From Crotophaga sulcirostris (taxonomy: Eukaryota > Chordata > Aves > Cuculiformes > Crotophagidae), in NCBI GenBank assembly GCA_013397455.1, contig VYZB01000238.1, forward strand, positions 543,319-607,318: DNA of 64,000 nt. Direction: 5' to 3'. Every line of letters begins with the position of its first letter. Within the stretch, counting starts at the first letter, position 1. The notes beneath the pieces were generated by a model that saw only the letters and a program-made list of their open reading frames with translations, was not told the DNA's origin and searched no databases. Position numbers and translations under genes: made by a program. Below, one piece after another: positions 34,236 to 46,600 of this stretch.

Positions 34236-35582
34236 TGTGGCATCCTTGAGATTGCAAAGTATGATGAAAACCTTGTGCTATGTGAACAACTTGATATTTT
34301 TGCCCAGGAGTATTTATTTAGTTAATGAGACAGCTGATGTTTATTGTGGGTGTGCTTTTTTGCAGTCAAAATTTGTGTAACGACAGGTGAACCTCAATGG
34401 TATGATAGGACAGGAATTGGAGAAGAAGCCTCTCTTAGAGTTGGTTTTCTTGGGGTGTTGTATTTTTGTGTTGTGTTGTTGGGGGCCATCTCTCCTGTGA
34501 CATTTGGAGAACAAGGCTGCAAAGAAGGTCTCCTGTTTTTCTGACGTCTTAGGAGGTTTCTGGAGCAGGGACTTCTTTTGCAAGCAGGCAGTAGGCCCCT
34601 GTGCTGATTCTCTGCTCATTACAAGTACCCATACCTAAAGTTTAGGGCTTCCAAAGCCCATCTGTGGTGCAGGTCCCTGTAGACTACCTGCATGCTTCGT
34701 CTAGAAGCTGCATGTTAGCCTTTTCCTCATGAACTTTGTCTCCCAACATCAGACAGGCACAACAGAAAAAAGTGCCTGTGAAAACTTGTAAATCTTCTAG
34801 AGTTGCACAGGGATGGGTTGGAAATAAGGTTGGTATTAAATAGTTGAGCACAGTTCAAATCTATACTTAACAAGGTGTTCCCATTGTAGTCTTGTTGTCT
34901 CACTGAGATATGACATTGATGTGATGTTAGTTAGCGGATGATGCTTTTATTGGGGGTGACCATGTCATGTGCAGTCTTCCTGAACCTAGAGGTTAATCCT
35001 ATATTTCTCTCTGGTTTTTTTGTTTCTGTCTTTATTTATATCTAAAGATACTAGACTTGACCTTGTGCTCACTTTTTAAGGTAAATGTGGCATCAGTGTC
35101 TCATGCTTCTCATTGTATTTCAGCTTTTCTCTTTATTATTCTCTTTACCTGTGTCCATCTTCCACTCAAATTAATTTAGTTTTTTAGAACAGATCTTAAA
35201 CATTACATCATAAAAAGTTTTTAATTGTGCATATGTTTCAGTAAGCCCATGGCTTCCTGTATGGTTGCAGCTTTTGGTGGAGACCACACACAATGTTTTT
35301 TGACACAGTATTGGAACAGATGGCAGACTGAAGAATAAGGTGCTTTCCCGAGACATGGGCTTTTAGGGAAAATTCTGCATGTTTACTATTGGCTGTAGAA
35401 GTTCCTGGGTGGCAGTTATATTGGTACGAAAGCTCTTTTGGTGTGTAAAGCCTTCATCTCTCTATATACAAATGCTGTTGTTTTTACAGATATGTTTATA
35501 ATTTTGGGGAATCTAGTAACAAAATAGCTTCTGTGAAGCTGATTCGTGTAATTTGCTCACTATAAATATCTTTCTCCTTCAG

Positions 35583-35746
35583 ATGACAGCAAGATGGATG
35601 TAGATAATAAACGAAATAAAAAAACTCTTCTAGACCAACACGGACAGTACCCAATATGGATGAATTCGAGGCAGCGGAAGAAGCTTAAGGCACAGCGTGT
35701 TAAAGGGAAAAAAAAAGCAAAATTGGCCAAAGGCCTGGTCTGGTAA
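35583..35746 (+). CDS. LLPH: LLPH, last coding exon (partial gene)
   Basis: LLPH (LLP homolog, long-term synaptic facilitation factor) is a small basic nucleolar protein involved in large ribosomal subunit assembly. This exon follows a good acceptor (ttctccttcag), enters in phase 1 and encodes [18 protein letters not shown], then [10 protein letters not shown] and a lysine/arginine-rich tail ([10 protein letters not shown]) ending AKGLVW and TAA. The length and the YPIWMN..QRKKLK core match the C-terminal part of the vertebrate protein, which is about 130 residues long. The first part of about 75 residues is not visible and most probably lies in the gap at 32919-33569. The gene is in the same direction as TMBIM4, as in other vertebrates. 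Confidence 0.92.
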
Positions 35747-35785
35747 AATTGGAGTTTTATAAGGTTATGAATATTTTACTCACAA

Positions 35786-35791
35786 AATAAA
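35786..35791 (+). terminator. LLPH: LLPH poly(A) signal
   Basis: An AATAAA 40 bases after the stop codon, followed by T/G-rich sequence (tttttgtgcttgg, then tttattgtgtt). It implies a very short 3' untranslated region. Confidence 0.65.
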
Positions 35792-35829
35792 TACCCCAAA
35801 TAATTACATATTTTTGTGCTTGGCCACAA

Positions 35830-37900
35830 AGTGTAATTTATTGTGTTACACAAACTTTTGAAGAGACCTGGTAGGCAAGCAACTGATGAAAGCAATATCA
35901 ACTTAGTGTCTACCAAACTTTTTAAAAAAATGCAGAAAGCAAGCTGAGTGCCTTTGAATAGAATAAGTGTCTGTGGTTATCTGTTTTCTTGGGAGGGAAG
36001 GACCTTAATCTATTGTATTGTGAACACTGAAAATGCTAAAGGAAATCCTAAAAATAACAAAACTATAAATTGTTTTTGTACTGTGGTCTTTGTCAATGTA
36101 ATTTGTCTTTTAGTAAATTTAAACAAAGGATTCTGTAAACTCACCATATTCTTTATTCTGTAAAATTACTTTCCTTGCACCAATTTGCGTTGCTTTTAAC
36201 ATTTGGTAATTAACAAAAATGGGCTTTTAACATGTAACTTAAAAGAGATTATACACTGAAATCAACACCAAGGCCTCATGAAACTTCTCTAAGTAAAACA
36301 ACAAAGTGTCTGACTTTAATTTGCAAAGAGAAAGCTGTTAGAACAAAGTGTTTCACTGCTGTCAGCAACTGTAATGTAGGAACTAAATAACTGAAAGTAA
36401 AACTGGTGACTTTATTATTAGTATGAGAGAATGCAAATGCAGAGATTGGAAATAAAATAGCTTTATTTATGACCTTTTCCAAGTTTCAATAAAATAATGG
36501 GAATTTATTTTCCCTTATGTATTTTCAGTAGCCTTTTATTCCTCTTAAAATGGTACTCATCTATCCTGCTTTACAATGTGGGCATTGGATAAAATACTGC
36601 ATGATTGAGTAACAGATGCCATTTATGTGTGATTAGCTACAGTTGGTTGCATATTACTCAGCAATAACATGTGATGACAGATGCAAGAATGGGTTACCCT
36701 GAAAGCTTGTGTTTTAAAAATGTCATTTCAAGGATGGAAATAATTATAGTACGGGTCCTGCAGTATGTTGCGTGTTGAAGTACCATTCATGAATACAGAG
36801 CATAACCTTTGTCCATCCAAAATGGGATCCATGTTCTCTAACTGTCCACAAATTGTGATATGTGTCTGTTGAAATACCATGGGCGTAGGGAATAGGATTT
36901 ATTGTTTAAAAAGTAATTACATTAGCTTGTACTATGCCAAAATCCTCTAAGAAGAGCTCAACTTGATGGAAAATTTAGTTTTTCTGGAAAAATGCAGTGT
37001 TTTTTATTATTGTCAGGGAGAAAGTATCCTGTTGCTCAGGTAAAGAACTACAGAGGTGTTTGAGGGAATACCAATGCATCTTCTGTTTTCCCATACAGTG
37101 ACAGTTAACGAGACTTGATAAAACATGTAGATCAAAGTTTACCAAATTATATGCCATTAATAACTTTGAGCTATAAAAATATTTCCATTAAGTTGATAAT
37201 ACCCCTGCTAAAAGCAGGAGCTTCTCCTAATACCTTTTTTGTTTTATTACATAAATGAGTCTAGATTCCAGTAACAAATATGTTAGCATTTAGATTAGCA
37301 CTACTTTAAAATTGATTAATGTGGAGGAAAGTGTTCTTTAAGGTTCATAATTGTGTTTATCCAGAAATGGAATGGGATGAACAGTCAGCGTGTATTTCTT
37401 TACTGTTTTAATTACATAGGCTGTATTTTGCTTAATGTGTGGTTTGGGGATTTGTGGAGGGCAACTTCTTGGCTTTTAAGTGCTAACAGTTTGGGTTTTT
37501 TTCTGTAGAGTAAGCACAGTGCTATTTTTGATATGCTTGTTTGTAAGTCAGATTGCTTTCAAGCAGCTGCTAGTGGAAAAGCAAACTGCTTTTCCTGAGT
37601 GGAGATATTCAAACTGGCAAAGTACTCCCATTTAAATGTACTGCTTCATATCAACTTATTTTCATTCTTTAGGAGCGTAGCCATACTTTCTCTCTCATCT
37701 TCATCAAGGTTGCCACCACTGTATTTGCCTTACCCTCTTCTCTCTCTGGAGTTGTTCCAGTCCTGCCTCTACTCCATCCTCTGTATGAGAAAATGATCCA
37801 ACCAACAGAATGTTCTTTCTTATTTCTACTTTTATGACCTAGCCTTGAACTTTGTTGCATAAATTTACTATTCCACTGCTTGTGACCAGATTAGGGATTT
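35830..37900. other. AT-rich intergenic stretch
   Basis: No gene recognised. Open segments are short and lack splice signals or family features. Confidence 0.45.
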
Positions 37901-37912
37901 GAATCTGGATGG

Positions 37913-38144
37913 GCTTTAAGGTCCCTTCCAACCCAACCCATTCTACGATTCTAAGTTGAGAACAGTGAGTCGGAAAACCAAGACTTTGTCTTTTAGAGCC
38001 GAAAACCTATATTAAATAATTTTATCTGGTCATCTCATGTTAGGTTCTACATTGAATCTGATCACTTGTGGAATAGTCATAGAGTCATAGAATGATTTGG
38101 ATTAGAAGGGACCGTGAAGGTCACCTAGTCCAACCCCTCTACAG
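37913..38144 (+). repeat. Local duplication, copy 2
   Basis: The partner of 33674-33898, 4.24 kb away in the same orientation. It comprises a plus CR1 tail (to 37957), the unique middle segment and the start of a minus CR1 (38075-38144), where it stops abruptly at 'ctctacag'. Copy 1 continues into a longer CR1, so copy 2 is the truncated one. Confidence 0.85.
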
Positions 38145-38149
38145 AATCT

Positions 38150-41100
38150 CAAATGAGAGACTGCAGACATTTGCACTGATCTTTCATTTAGCAGTTGCTT
38201 CCTACCAGCTGAAACAATACTGACCGTGTAAGGTATTTCCTTTGTGGTATCCAGGATAAAGTCAAACGGGTTCACTTAAACTACAGGTATTTTAAATCAT
38301 TCTGTTTGATTTTTCCGCTGAAACAGGATAAGAAAGGAATAAACCCCAGTCTTCACTGGAAGGTAGCTCTCAGTCTAGTACCAATGTACTTCTGTGTACA
38401 ACTTCACAACTCACTCGGATGAGGCAGAGCTCTCTATGGGCCAGGAAGGATTTTTGGGAGCCTGGTTGAGTGGGATCTGTAATCCAGGCTGAAGGCTCTC
38501 TTCTTCACAGCAAGAGCCTGATTGAATGTGCAGTGCAAATGCAACCTGAGAGGTTGAGTCACAGATGCAACTGGGAAAACTTACCTTCTAGGATTTCAGC
38601 ATTCGGATATTGTAATTTTCTGTTTGGAATTTGCTTCAGAACTGCTTTGCGCAGATATATTTTTGCATGTGAATTATCAAATTTTTAGGTGTCGTTGAAT
38701 ATGTGATTTACACTGCTGAACCTGAAACATGTTCTGTTTGATCAGTTGATGAAAAAAATCAAAGTAGTAAATGATCTACTCCTAAACAGTGTGTAACTGA
38801 CGTGGCATTGTCAAAGTTGGGTTTTTTAAAATTGTGTCACTATGCTATTGTGAGACTGCTTTGTTGAAGCTTCCTACTGCTGTAACTGCCACCTACCTGA
38901 AAAATGCTTCAGTAGCTGTCTTTTGTGGACCCACAAAAGGTAGGGGAAATAAGGTATGCAGTTCTTGAACTACAAGCATAAATGCCAGAACTGAAAGAAT
39001 TAAATATTGTCATTTTATTGAAATGTTTATGTGTATAAAACCTGTGTGTGTAATACAGTTTAAGAACTGTATTAGCAAGCTGCTGAATGTGCCGCAGATT
39101 GTTGGGAGACTCCTGGAAAGATGGCAGCATCCACCCTTTTAGAAACACTGCACAGGACTTGGTTTCAAAGTGGGTTATTTTAGATGCCTTGCCCTGTGTA
39201 GGTGGCAGTAGCACAGTTCTTGGGCTTTCCTGGTAACTCATTCCTGCTCTGGGACGCCTTTTTTTCTGCATTGTGTAGCCGAGTGGGTTGAGGAACTAAT
39301 CTAACTGAGATACTCTCAAAATATTGCTATTTTCCCTCTTTTTTATTTTTTTCCAGCTGGATCAGTTTGTGACAGTACTCTACAAAAGGCATTGTCAGTA
39401 GGAGGCAGTAAAGACTGGGGGCAAGCAGGTGGTGAACGCAGGGCTGTGTGACACAGTTTTCTTGCTTAAGCACTGTTCTCATCTGCCACCTTCTCTCCTA
39501 TGGTGCTGGCAGCTCTTTTACTTAATGCAACCACCATGCAGGACAGCATTTTGAAGATGGGGAGAGAGATTAGGTCAAGGAAATGCATTGAAAAGTGGTT
39601 TTGAAAGTTTTATTCAATGGAGGGATGGTATAGTATAACAGATCAGTGTTCTTTCTTACAGCTTCTGTTCTCTTTTGCTGTGACACTTTGACAACATAGG
39701 CTGCACTGGTGCATGTAGTCAGCTGCATGGATTCTTTACGGATTCTTTCAGTTTGCTTTGTCTTTATCTGCAACTGACAGTGTGGTTATAGAGTAGACTA
39801 AATCTGGTTTGGGAATGTCTACTGGAGGAAGAATGGCCACACGATGCAAAGTGATCCTCTGATACATGGTCAAAACTTTCTTTTTTTCTGAAAAAACAAA
39901 AAGGCCTCCTTTATCTATGCAAGGGCTTTATACTATATGTTTGTTGCTACTGTGCTACCTTTTCCTCCTACAGCCTGAAGAGTTGTATGGTTTCTGGTGA
40001 ATTTGGTGGGAGCTGGGTGTCTCATCAGTATCAGATTTGTAGCGTGAACTTGTCTGGTATTAAAGGCTACAGGACTACAGCCTTAGCATTGAAGAAATCA
40101 GAGAGGTGCAAAGTGATCTGTTCCCCTGTGTGGCATTGTCTTAATTAAGTTAGGGCAGTTGTGGGGATGATAGGAGTCTGAAACAATAGCTATGAATAAC
40201 TCTCTTCAGGCCAGGAGTTTGCCATCAGTTTTAGCTTATCTAAGGGTGAGGTTTCAGGGGAGGACTAAGTGATCTGACGGCTCACTGCTGCAGGAAGAAG
40301 CTCTTTTCAAATTTTCCCCCTCCTTTCTCCAGCTACACTGCCCAATTCATGATTTCCCACTTCAGGAGCAGTAGGTAATGGGATCTTTTTTTCTGAGCTA
40401 AAAGTGAGAGAGAAATGACAGCTTCTGTTTAATGAACACTGCACAGTTGTGAGAAGCCCCCCATTCCCACTATCTGCTTTTTTTCATACTACGCTCCTTC
40501 AGTGTTTGATTTCAACTTACCCTTATAGAAAGCAACAGTATTCAAAGGAAAAGAGAAGGCAGAATGGGAAGAAAAGGATTTTTGTGCTGCCCTCTCTCGA
40601 TCTTACCTATCATGTTAACATCACTCTAATTTTTCCGATGGACATACATCGATATAAAAGGCCTGAAATGTTATAAATAGTGTGTGGTGTGGTGAGGATT
40701 CTGTGTCCCAGGTCCTACACAAGGTTGCATGAGGACTGCTTTATCAAGGGCTCATACACTGATAGCAAACAATCCGTGACTTACTTTCCTCCGATTTCAA
40801 CCTAATCAACTATTCAGTAGACTACAAAGGTTATGAGTTATGTTCTGGTCTGGTAAACTATTACTTAGCATTTTTTCTCTCTAATTGCAGTTAATTTTCT
40901 TGCAAGTCTTCTAAAGTCTGAATGTAGATTTTTTTAGCATTTCTAAACTTTTCCCTTTGACTAGAATTTGTGTGTCTGGACAGCATTTCAGAAAACAAAG
41001 GCATGTTTGTTGCCTCAGTACTGCTCTTCCAACTCAGTCCAGCTGATCTATTCATGCCTGTTGCTGTTACATGAAAAATGTATAATATGTCTTTTTTGAA

Positions 41101-42560
41101 AGCTGCCATATTCATAATAGGTGCAACAACTATTGCATGCTGCAGCTTGCTACCTCGAGTCTTTAAATTACTTTGACAACAGATGTTCTGTAAATTTGGC
41201 TTTGACAGATTGTAACATCTGTGTACAAAACAAGGACTTTTTAGATCCATTGATTGCATTTCCTGGCCTGGTGCTATGAGCATTACAATTAACTTCTGTC
41301 TGTCTTGCTTCAGCCAAATGTGACAGGACGCAGTGCAGAGCTGATCGGAGCTGCAGTTTGTCTCACAAATGAATGCAAAAGATTTTTATAGAGGACTAGA
41401 GGGGAGGTTGTGTCAACAGCTTCTTGCTTAAGGAGTCTCAGGTTTAGATCATGATCTGCTACTTAATAGCCTCACCCCAAATACAAAATTCAAGTTAGTT
41501 CACTTGAGATAAAGAATATGTGCAAAAAGATGTTCAAAGCTAAATTATTTGTGAGAAATAATTAAGAAAGATATGATACATTGTATTTTCTAAACTTCTT
41601 GCACCCTTCTGGAAGGCGGTGTTGTCAGAGGGTGTGAAGAAAGAAGCCAGAGACAAGTGCACCAGGTTCTGTGGGAAGCTGATGGTGGAGCTCCAAACTG
41701 ACCAACCAAAACCCCAGCCTGATGACACTTTGATTAATTCTTCTTCTCCTAAATGTTCTTAAGACTGTCTGAGTTCTTGTGAAAATGACACAAGTTTGGG
41801 CATGTTTATTCTAGAGCATTGGATTATAGGTTGGTCTGTTGGCGATGCAAGAACTTTAGGAACCATTGCTTCAATATAGGATACAGTGTTATTTATATAC
41901 AGACACCTATGCTTTTATCCACCCCTTTTAAAGGGGTAACTAACTGCATGTCAAGCACTAAACCTTCCCTTTTTCTCTCTTGAGAGGGAAAATTGCATGT
42001 GGATTTCGTATTTTTGTTATTTTGCTTGCTGGTTAAAATCAATACTGATCTGTTTAGCCCTCTTAAGTGTCTAGTATTTTAGAAAGATTATTATAAAACT
42101 TTTTAAAAAATGAATTGGCAATTCTGTTTCCTTAGTCAAATGGTAAGATGATAACAGCCAATGCACGTCCTTAACACATGCTGTCAGAGCTCATCTCCAG
42201 AACTTCATTCTCTCCTAATAGTAGAGAGATTGGAGTTTGAGGAAGTAACCTATTTTCCCCCCCTATAGAAATTAAGCTTTTTGTCTGATTACTTAACAAG
42301 CTCCTGACAAACAGTCCCAGCAGCAGAAACTGGATCTGTGCTTCCATGCTTGGTGATTGCCCTGTAACAGTGATGGGAGGTGGAGGAATCAAAAAGAACA
42401 CCAGGTAATGTATTTCCCCAGTCGCCATCTCAGCATTTCACAGTCCATAACAGAACATTCTAAATTCCACCAGTACAAGAGACTGGATTATCTCTTGTAG
42501 TGCTCAGTGGCGTCGCCTCCTACATGAGCGGTTCAAATTCAACAGTGGCACAGATGAAGT
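38150..42560. other. Intergenic stretch without recognised gene
   Basis: Non-repetitive sequence of mixed composition. Minus-strand open segments near 38.9-39.3 and 40.9-41.3 kb (120-130 codons) have no recognisable features or convincing start context, and I treat them as chance. Confidence 0.4.
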
Positions 42561-42564
42561 GAGT

Positions 42565-43307
42565 TCATAGAATCATAGAATGGAGTCGGAAGGGACCTTA
42601 AAGCCCATCCAGTTCCAACCCCCCTGCCATGGGCAGGGACACCTCCCACCAACCCAGGCTGCTCCAGGCCCCATCCAACCTGGCCTTGAACACCTCCAGG
42701 GAGGGGGCACCCACAGCTTCCCTGGGTGACTTCTTCCAGTGTCTCACCACCCTCATTGTGAAGAATTTGTTCCTAATGTCTAATCTAAATCTTGCCCCTT
42801 CCGGTTTAAAGCCACTACCCCTTGTGCTATCACTGCACTCCCTGATAAAGAGCCCCTCCCCAGCTTTCCTGCAGCCCCTTCAGGTACTGGAAGGCCGCTA
42901 TGAGGTTTCCCAAGAGCCTTCTCTTCTCCAGGCTGAACAACCCCAGCTCTCTCAGCCTGTCCTCACAGCAGAGGTGCTCCAGCCCTCTGATCATCCTCAT
43001 AGCCCTCCTGTGGGTTTGTTACAACAGTTCCATATCCTTCTTGTGTTGGGGATTCCAGAACTGGGCACAATACTCCAGGTGGGAGGGAGGAGTAGAGCGG
43101 AGAATCCCCTCCCTCTCCCTGCTGGCCACGCTTCTTTCGATGCAGCCCAGGACACGGTTGGACTTGTGGGCTGTGAGCGCACAGTGCCGGCTCGTGTCGG
43201 GCTTCTCCTGAGCCAGCACCTCAGGTCCCGCTGCGCAGCGCTGCTCTCGGTCGCGTTGGTGGTTTTGGTGGCTCCAGCCCATTCCTCCCATAGGTGTTAC
43301 TGGCACC
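42565..43307 (-). mobile_element. CR1 LINE, minus orientation
   Basis: The same extent and the same 5' end (ggtgccagtaacacc on the minus strand) as the copy at 31.9-32.7 kb. The 5' 286 bases differ from that copy at only three positions; the remaining 457 bases differ at many. It is directly followed by a CpG-dense block. Confidence 0.92.
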
Positions 43308-43665
43308 GCTAACCGCCCCCCCCCCACTCCCGGGCGCTCTGAGGCGATCGCCGCGGGAGCGCGCACGCGGCAGTGCCCGCTGGGGCCCGGCAGGTGGCGC
43401 CAGCGGCCCCGGGGAGCGGGTTGGGGGGGGGGGGGGCACGGCCGGCCCTCGGCGGGCCCCGGCCCAAGGGTCGCAGTGAGAAACCACAGCTCCAGCACCC
43501 GGCACAACGTTTTTTTCGTTTAAAAAAGTGTCGTCAGTTCCCAAGCGGGGCTTGTGTTGGTTGCAGGGAGAGGCTGTGCGCGCTGCAGAACGCTGCGGTG
43601 CTCTGGGGCAGCCCCGGGGGGTGGCTGTGGGTGTTCCCGGTGCTCTGAGCGTCACCCTTTTCCTA
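43308..43665. promoter_or_regulatory. CpG island without a recognised gene
   Basis: A G+C-rich, CpG-dense block including ten consecutive C (43316-43325) and fourteen consecutive G (43423-43436), ending sharply at AT-rich DNA. It has the look of a promoter CpG island. I find no start codon or first exon that I can assign on either strand, and open frames across it are compositional. It may serve an unannotated non-coding transcript or be a CpG-rich repeat relic. Confidence 0.45.
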
Positions 43666-43669
43666 ACGG

Positions 43670-46600
43670 CCTCGAAAAGTTATTGAAAGCTGACATAAAA
43701 AATAAGGATGCTTGCTTTCTAAAACTCCAAAACGAGTCTGAGAGAGTCTATTTGCCAGCATTTTCGGTATCATTATTGCCAGATATTTTATCCTAATAAG
43801 GAGTGACCTTTAAACGTTTAAAACCCCTCCAATCTTTTCCTGATTTCAGTCATCCTCCAAAAATGCTACTTGATGTGAATGCTTCCTCAATCTAATTATT
43901 ACTTTTTTTTTCTTAAACATGTCGTTTTTCCAGAAAAGGGCACAAAGGGATTCTTGACTTCCTCTGATATACAGTGTTTTGTTTTTAGAAAGAAGGTTCT
44001 TGAAAAGCCTTTCAGCAATCAACCGAAACGTTTTAATGAAAATTTCAGAAAGTTGCTGGAAAAAGAGTTGGTTTATATTTGCTTGTTTTATTTGGATTTT
44101 AAAATCTCCGCGTGGTGGTTTCAGCTAAGGTACTGTGTCAGGGAAACCCAGGAGTGAGGTTGGCCAGAGACAAGTAAAAATGCCTGTGTTGTTTTCATTG
44201 TCCAAACGTAATGATGTGCAATAATTTAAACCAGCAGTTTCACATGGTTAAAAATGAATTGGATTTTTAAAAATTTTAAAAGTAGCTTCAGAAATACTGT
44301 GAAGGATAACTGTTTGTGTTAGTTTAGAATTAGTTGTGAAAATGCAAAACTTGTTTTCTATGCATTCACAAAAAAACCCCATGGTTTTATTCTTAGGAAT
44401 GTACAGGGAAAAAAGATTGTTCTTATACCAACAAACACTGCTACAATAAATGCATTCATTCCTGTAACTATCACTGAAGCTGAGAAAAATAGATGCAAGC
44501 ATTTCAGGAGTGACATAGAAGCAAGATAATATAAAATTAGAGATAAAAAACCATTTTTTAAGTACAAGATTCACTCTTTAATAAATACATTGAAAACAAG
44601 AGTTTTGTCTGAAGTAATTTTAAAAACAAATACATAATGATCAATATTAAAAACTGAAAAATATTTCTTAGGTTACAAGAGAAGAAAAGTTGCTTAACTT
44701 GGAGAAATAGATTTATACTTTAAAAAAAGGAAGTTAGATATAGATTTAAATTACATAAATCTTTACAAATTAATTAAATTTATGTTGTATCTAAACTTGC
44801 CAATTTTAGTGACTGGGAATTGTGTTATTGGTTTGCCTAGAAACAAAGATCAAAACTTTAAAAAAAAACCAGAAAAGCTGAAGCTCCAGTTTTCATTAAA
44901 GAACAAAAAAATGGAAATAAGGTGTGAAAAAATAATTTGAAAAACTTTTTCAAATGTAAATTAAACTTATAAATATGTTTGAAACATTTTTTTGTTACAA
45001 TTATTATATCCTCTTTCATTTACACTCTCTAGATTTTAGGATCTTATTTCCATCAGAAACCTCACTAACACAAAAATATAAAACAACGAATGCAGCTTCT
45101 GCTCTGCCCTGACGTCTTCAGAGATTGTTTCATGAGAAACAGAGGACCCACAGATTTCATTCACTTTTAGATGTTATGTGAATTTGCTGTGGAAGGAAAT
45201 TAAATAATTTCCAAAATAATCTTTCCCAAGTATCTTTTCTGCATTAAACAGGGTTTGGATTCAGTGGCTCCTAATGAATTTGGAAATGTTAACAGTGACT
45301 GGATTGTATCCAAATATGACTTGATGGGAAAGCCATTAGTTTTGTTCCCTGAGGTTACACTGGGATCCCATCTGGTGATTGCTAATAAATGTGGATACAT
45401 TCTGATGGAAAAAAAAAAAGAAAAGGAGAGCTTGTATTGGATTCTAGTATGAATTACTGGGAGTGCAGTTTCTTCAAGTTTTGTTCATGCACGTTGGGGA
45501 AGCTGAGTTTGGCTACCTTAAAGCTTGACAAAAAGAACACCTTGTTCATATGACATAAGCCTTCAGTTAATTTTTTTTGTTGTGTTGCAATTGTTTTTGC
45601 AGTAGAATTGTCTTTGTGATCAGCAAAAATGTATTATTATGTAAAAAACACTTATAAGAAAATAAGAAACAAACTCAACCATTTCAAGCAATTTTAGATT
45701 TGATTGTAGCTACCAAGTTCTTACCCTAAAATAACAGCTTTAATTATCAACCCAGTGCCTGAAGAGCTTTCCTTCTTAGTGGGATGAAATATAAATCCTA
45801 TTTATCTTTTCTCTGAGCCAGCCAGAGCACATAAGCAAGTAATTTCATTTTTACATGCAGTGTTAGAGAGAAAGCCTTAAGAGAAATAGAAACATATGCT
45901 TGTCTCAACAAAGAGGAAATGCTTATCCATTTTCAAAATCCTGTAAATTATCAGAAAATAGAGTAGTGCATTTAAAATAGTAAAGCCAATGGTTATAGGC
46001 AGCGTGTGTTATTTGTAAACACTGCAGCTATTAGTATGTATACATGCAGGGAACTATTAAATTTCTTTTGTAAAAAAAAAAATATTATGTTGTTCAACTT
46101 TTTTTTTTTCTTGACAAACCAATTATTAGCCAGGGCAAATTGATCCTGGTTTTGATCAAAGGAGAAATTCATCTCATTCTGCACGTCCTGTAGCCTAACA
46201 GCTATCTGTCATTGCAGGTCTTCTTTAGCTGCCGACCTCATCCCAGCATGAGAAAAGGGAGTGAGGAAAAAACTATAAAGCTCAAAATAAAACTGCAGAT
46301 TCTTCTGGTTCTTGTCAGGTTCAGTTACAGTGGGGCAGAAAGAGCAGTAAATTCACTGAGGCTCTATCAGATCAAAACAACTCCTTTATAAATATCAGTC
46401 ATATAAACCATGTGAGCGAGAAAGAAACTGTCAGAAGAAGGGAAGGGAAAATAGATCTGCACATCAATAAATTATACGATGTTTTTATAGATTATAATAT
46501 AAAAAATTAAAACTTAACATATGTATGCTTATACATGTGTGAAAGCATGTATGTGTGCATACCCACACGGTAGTATTAACTTAAACATTCAAACACTATA

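Noticed and set aside
33900..35580. Missing LLPH upstream coding exon between the gap and the last exon
   Set aside because: No segment encoding the basic MAKSLRSKWKRK-type start was visible in any frame, so I place it in the gap by inference.
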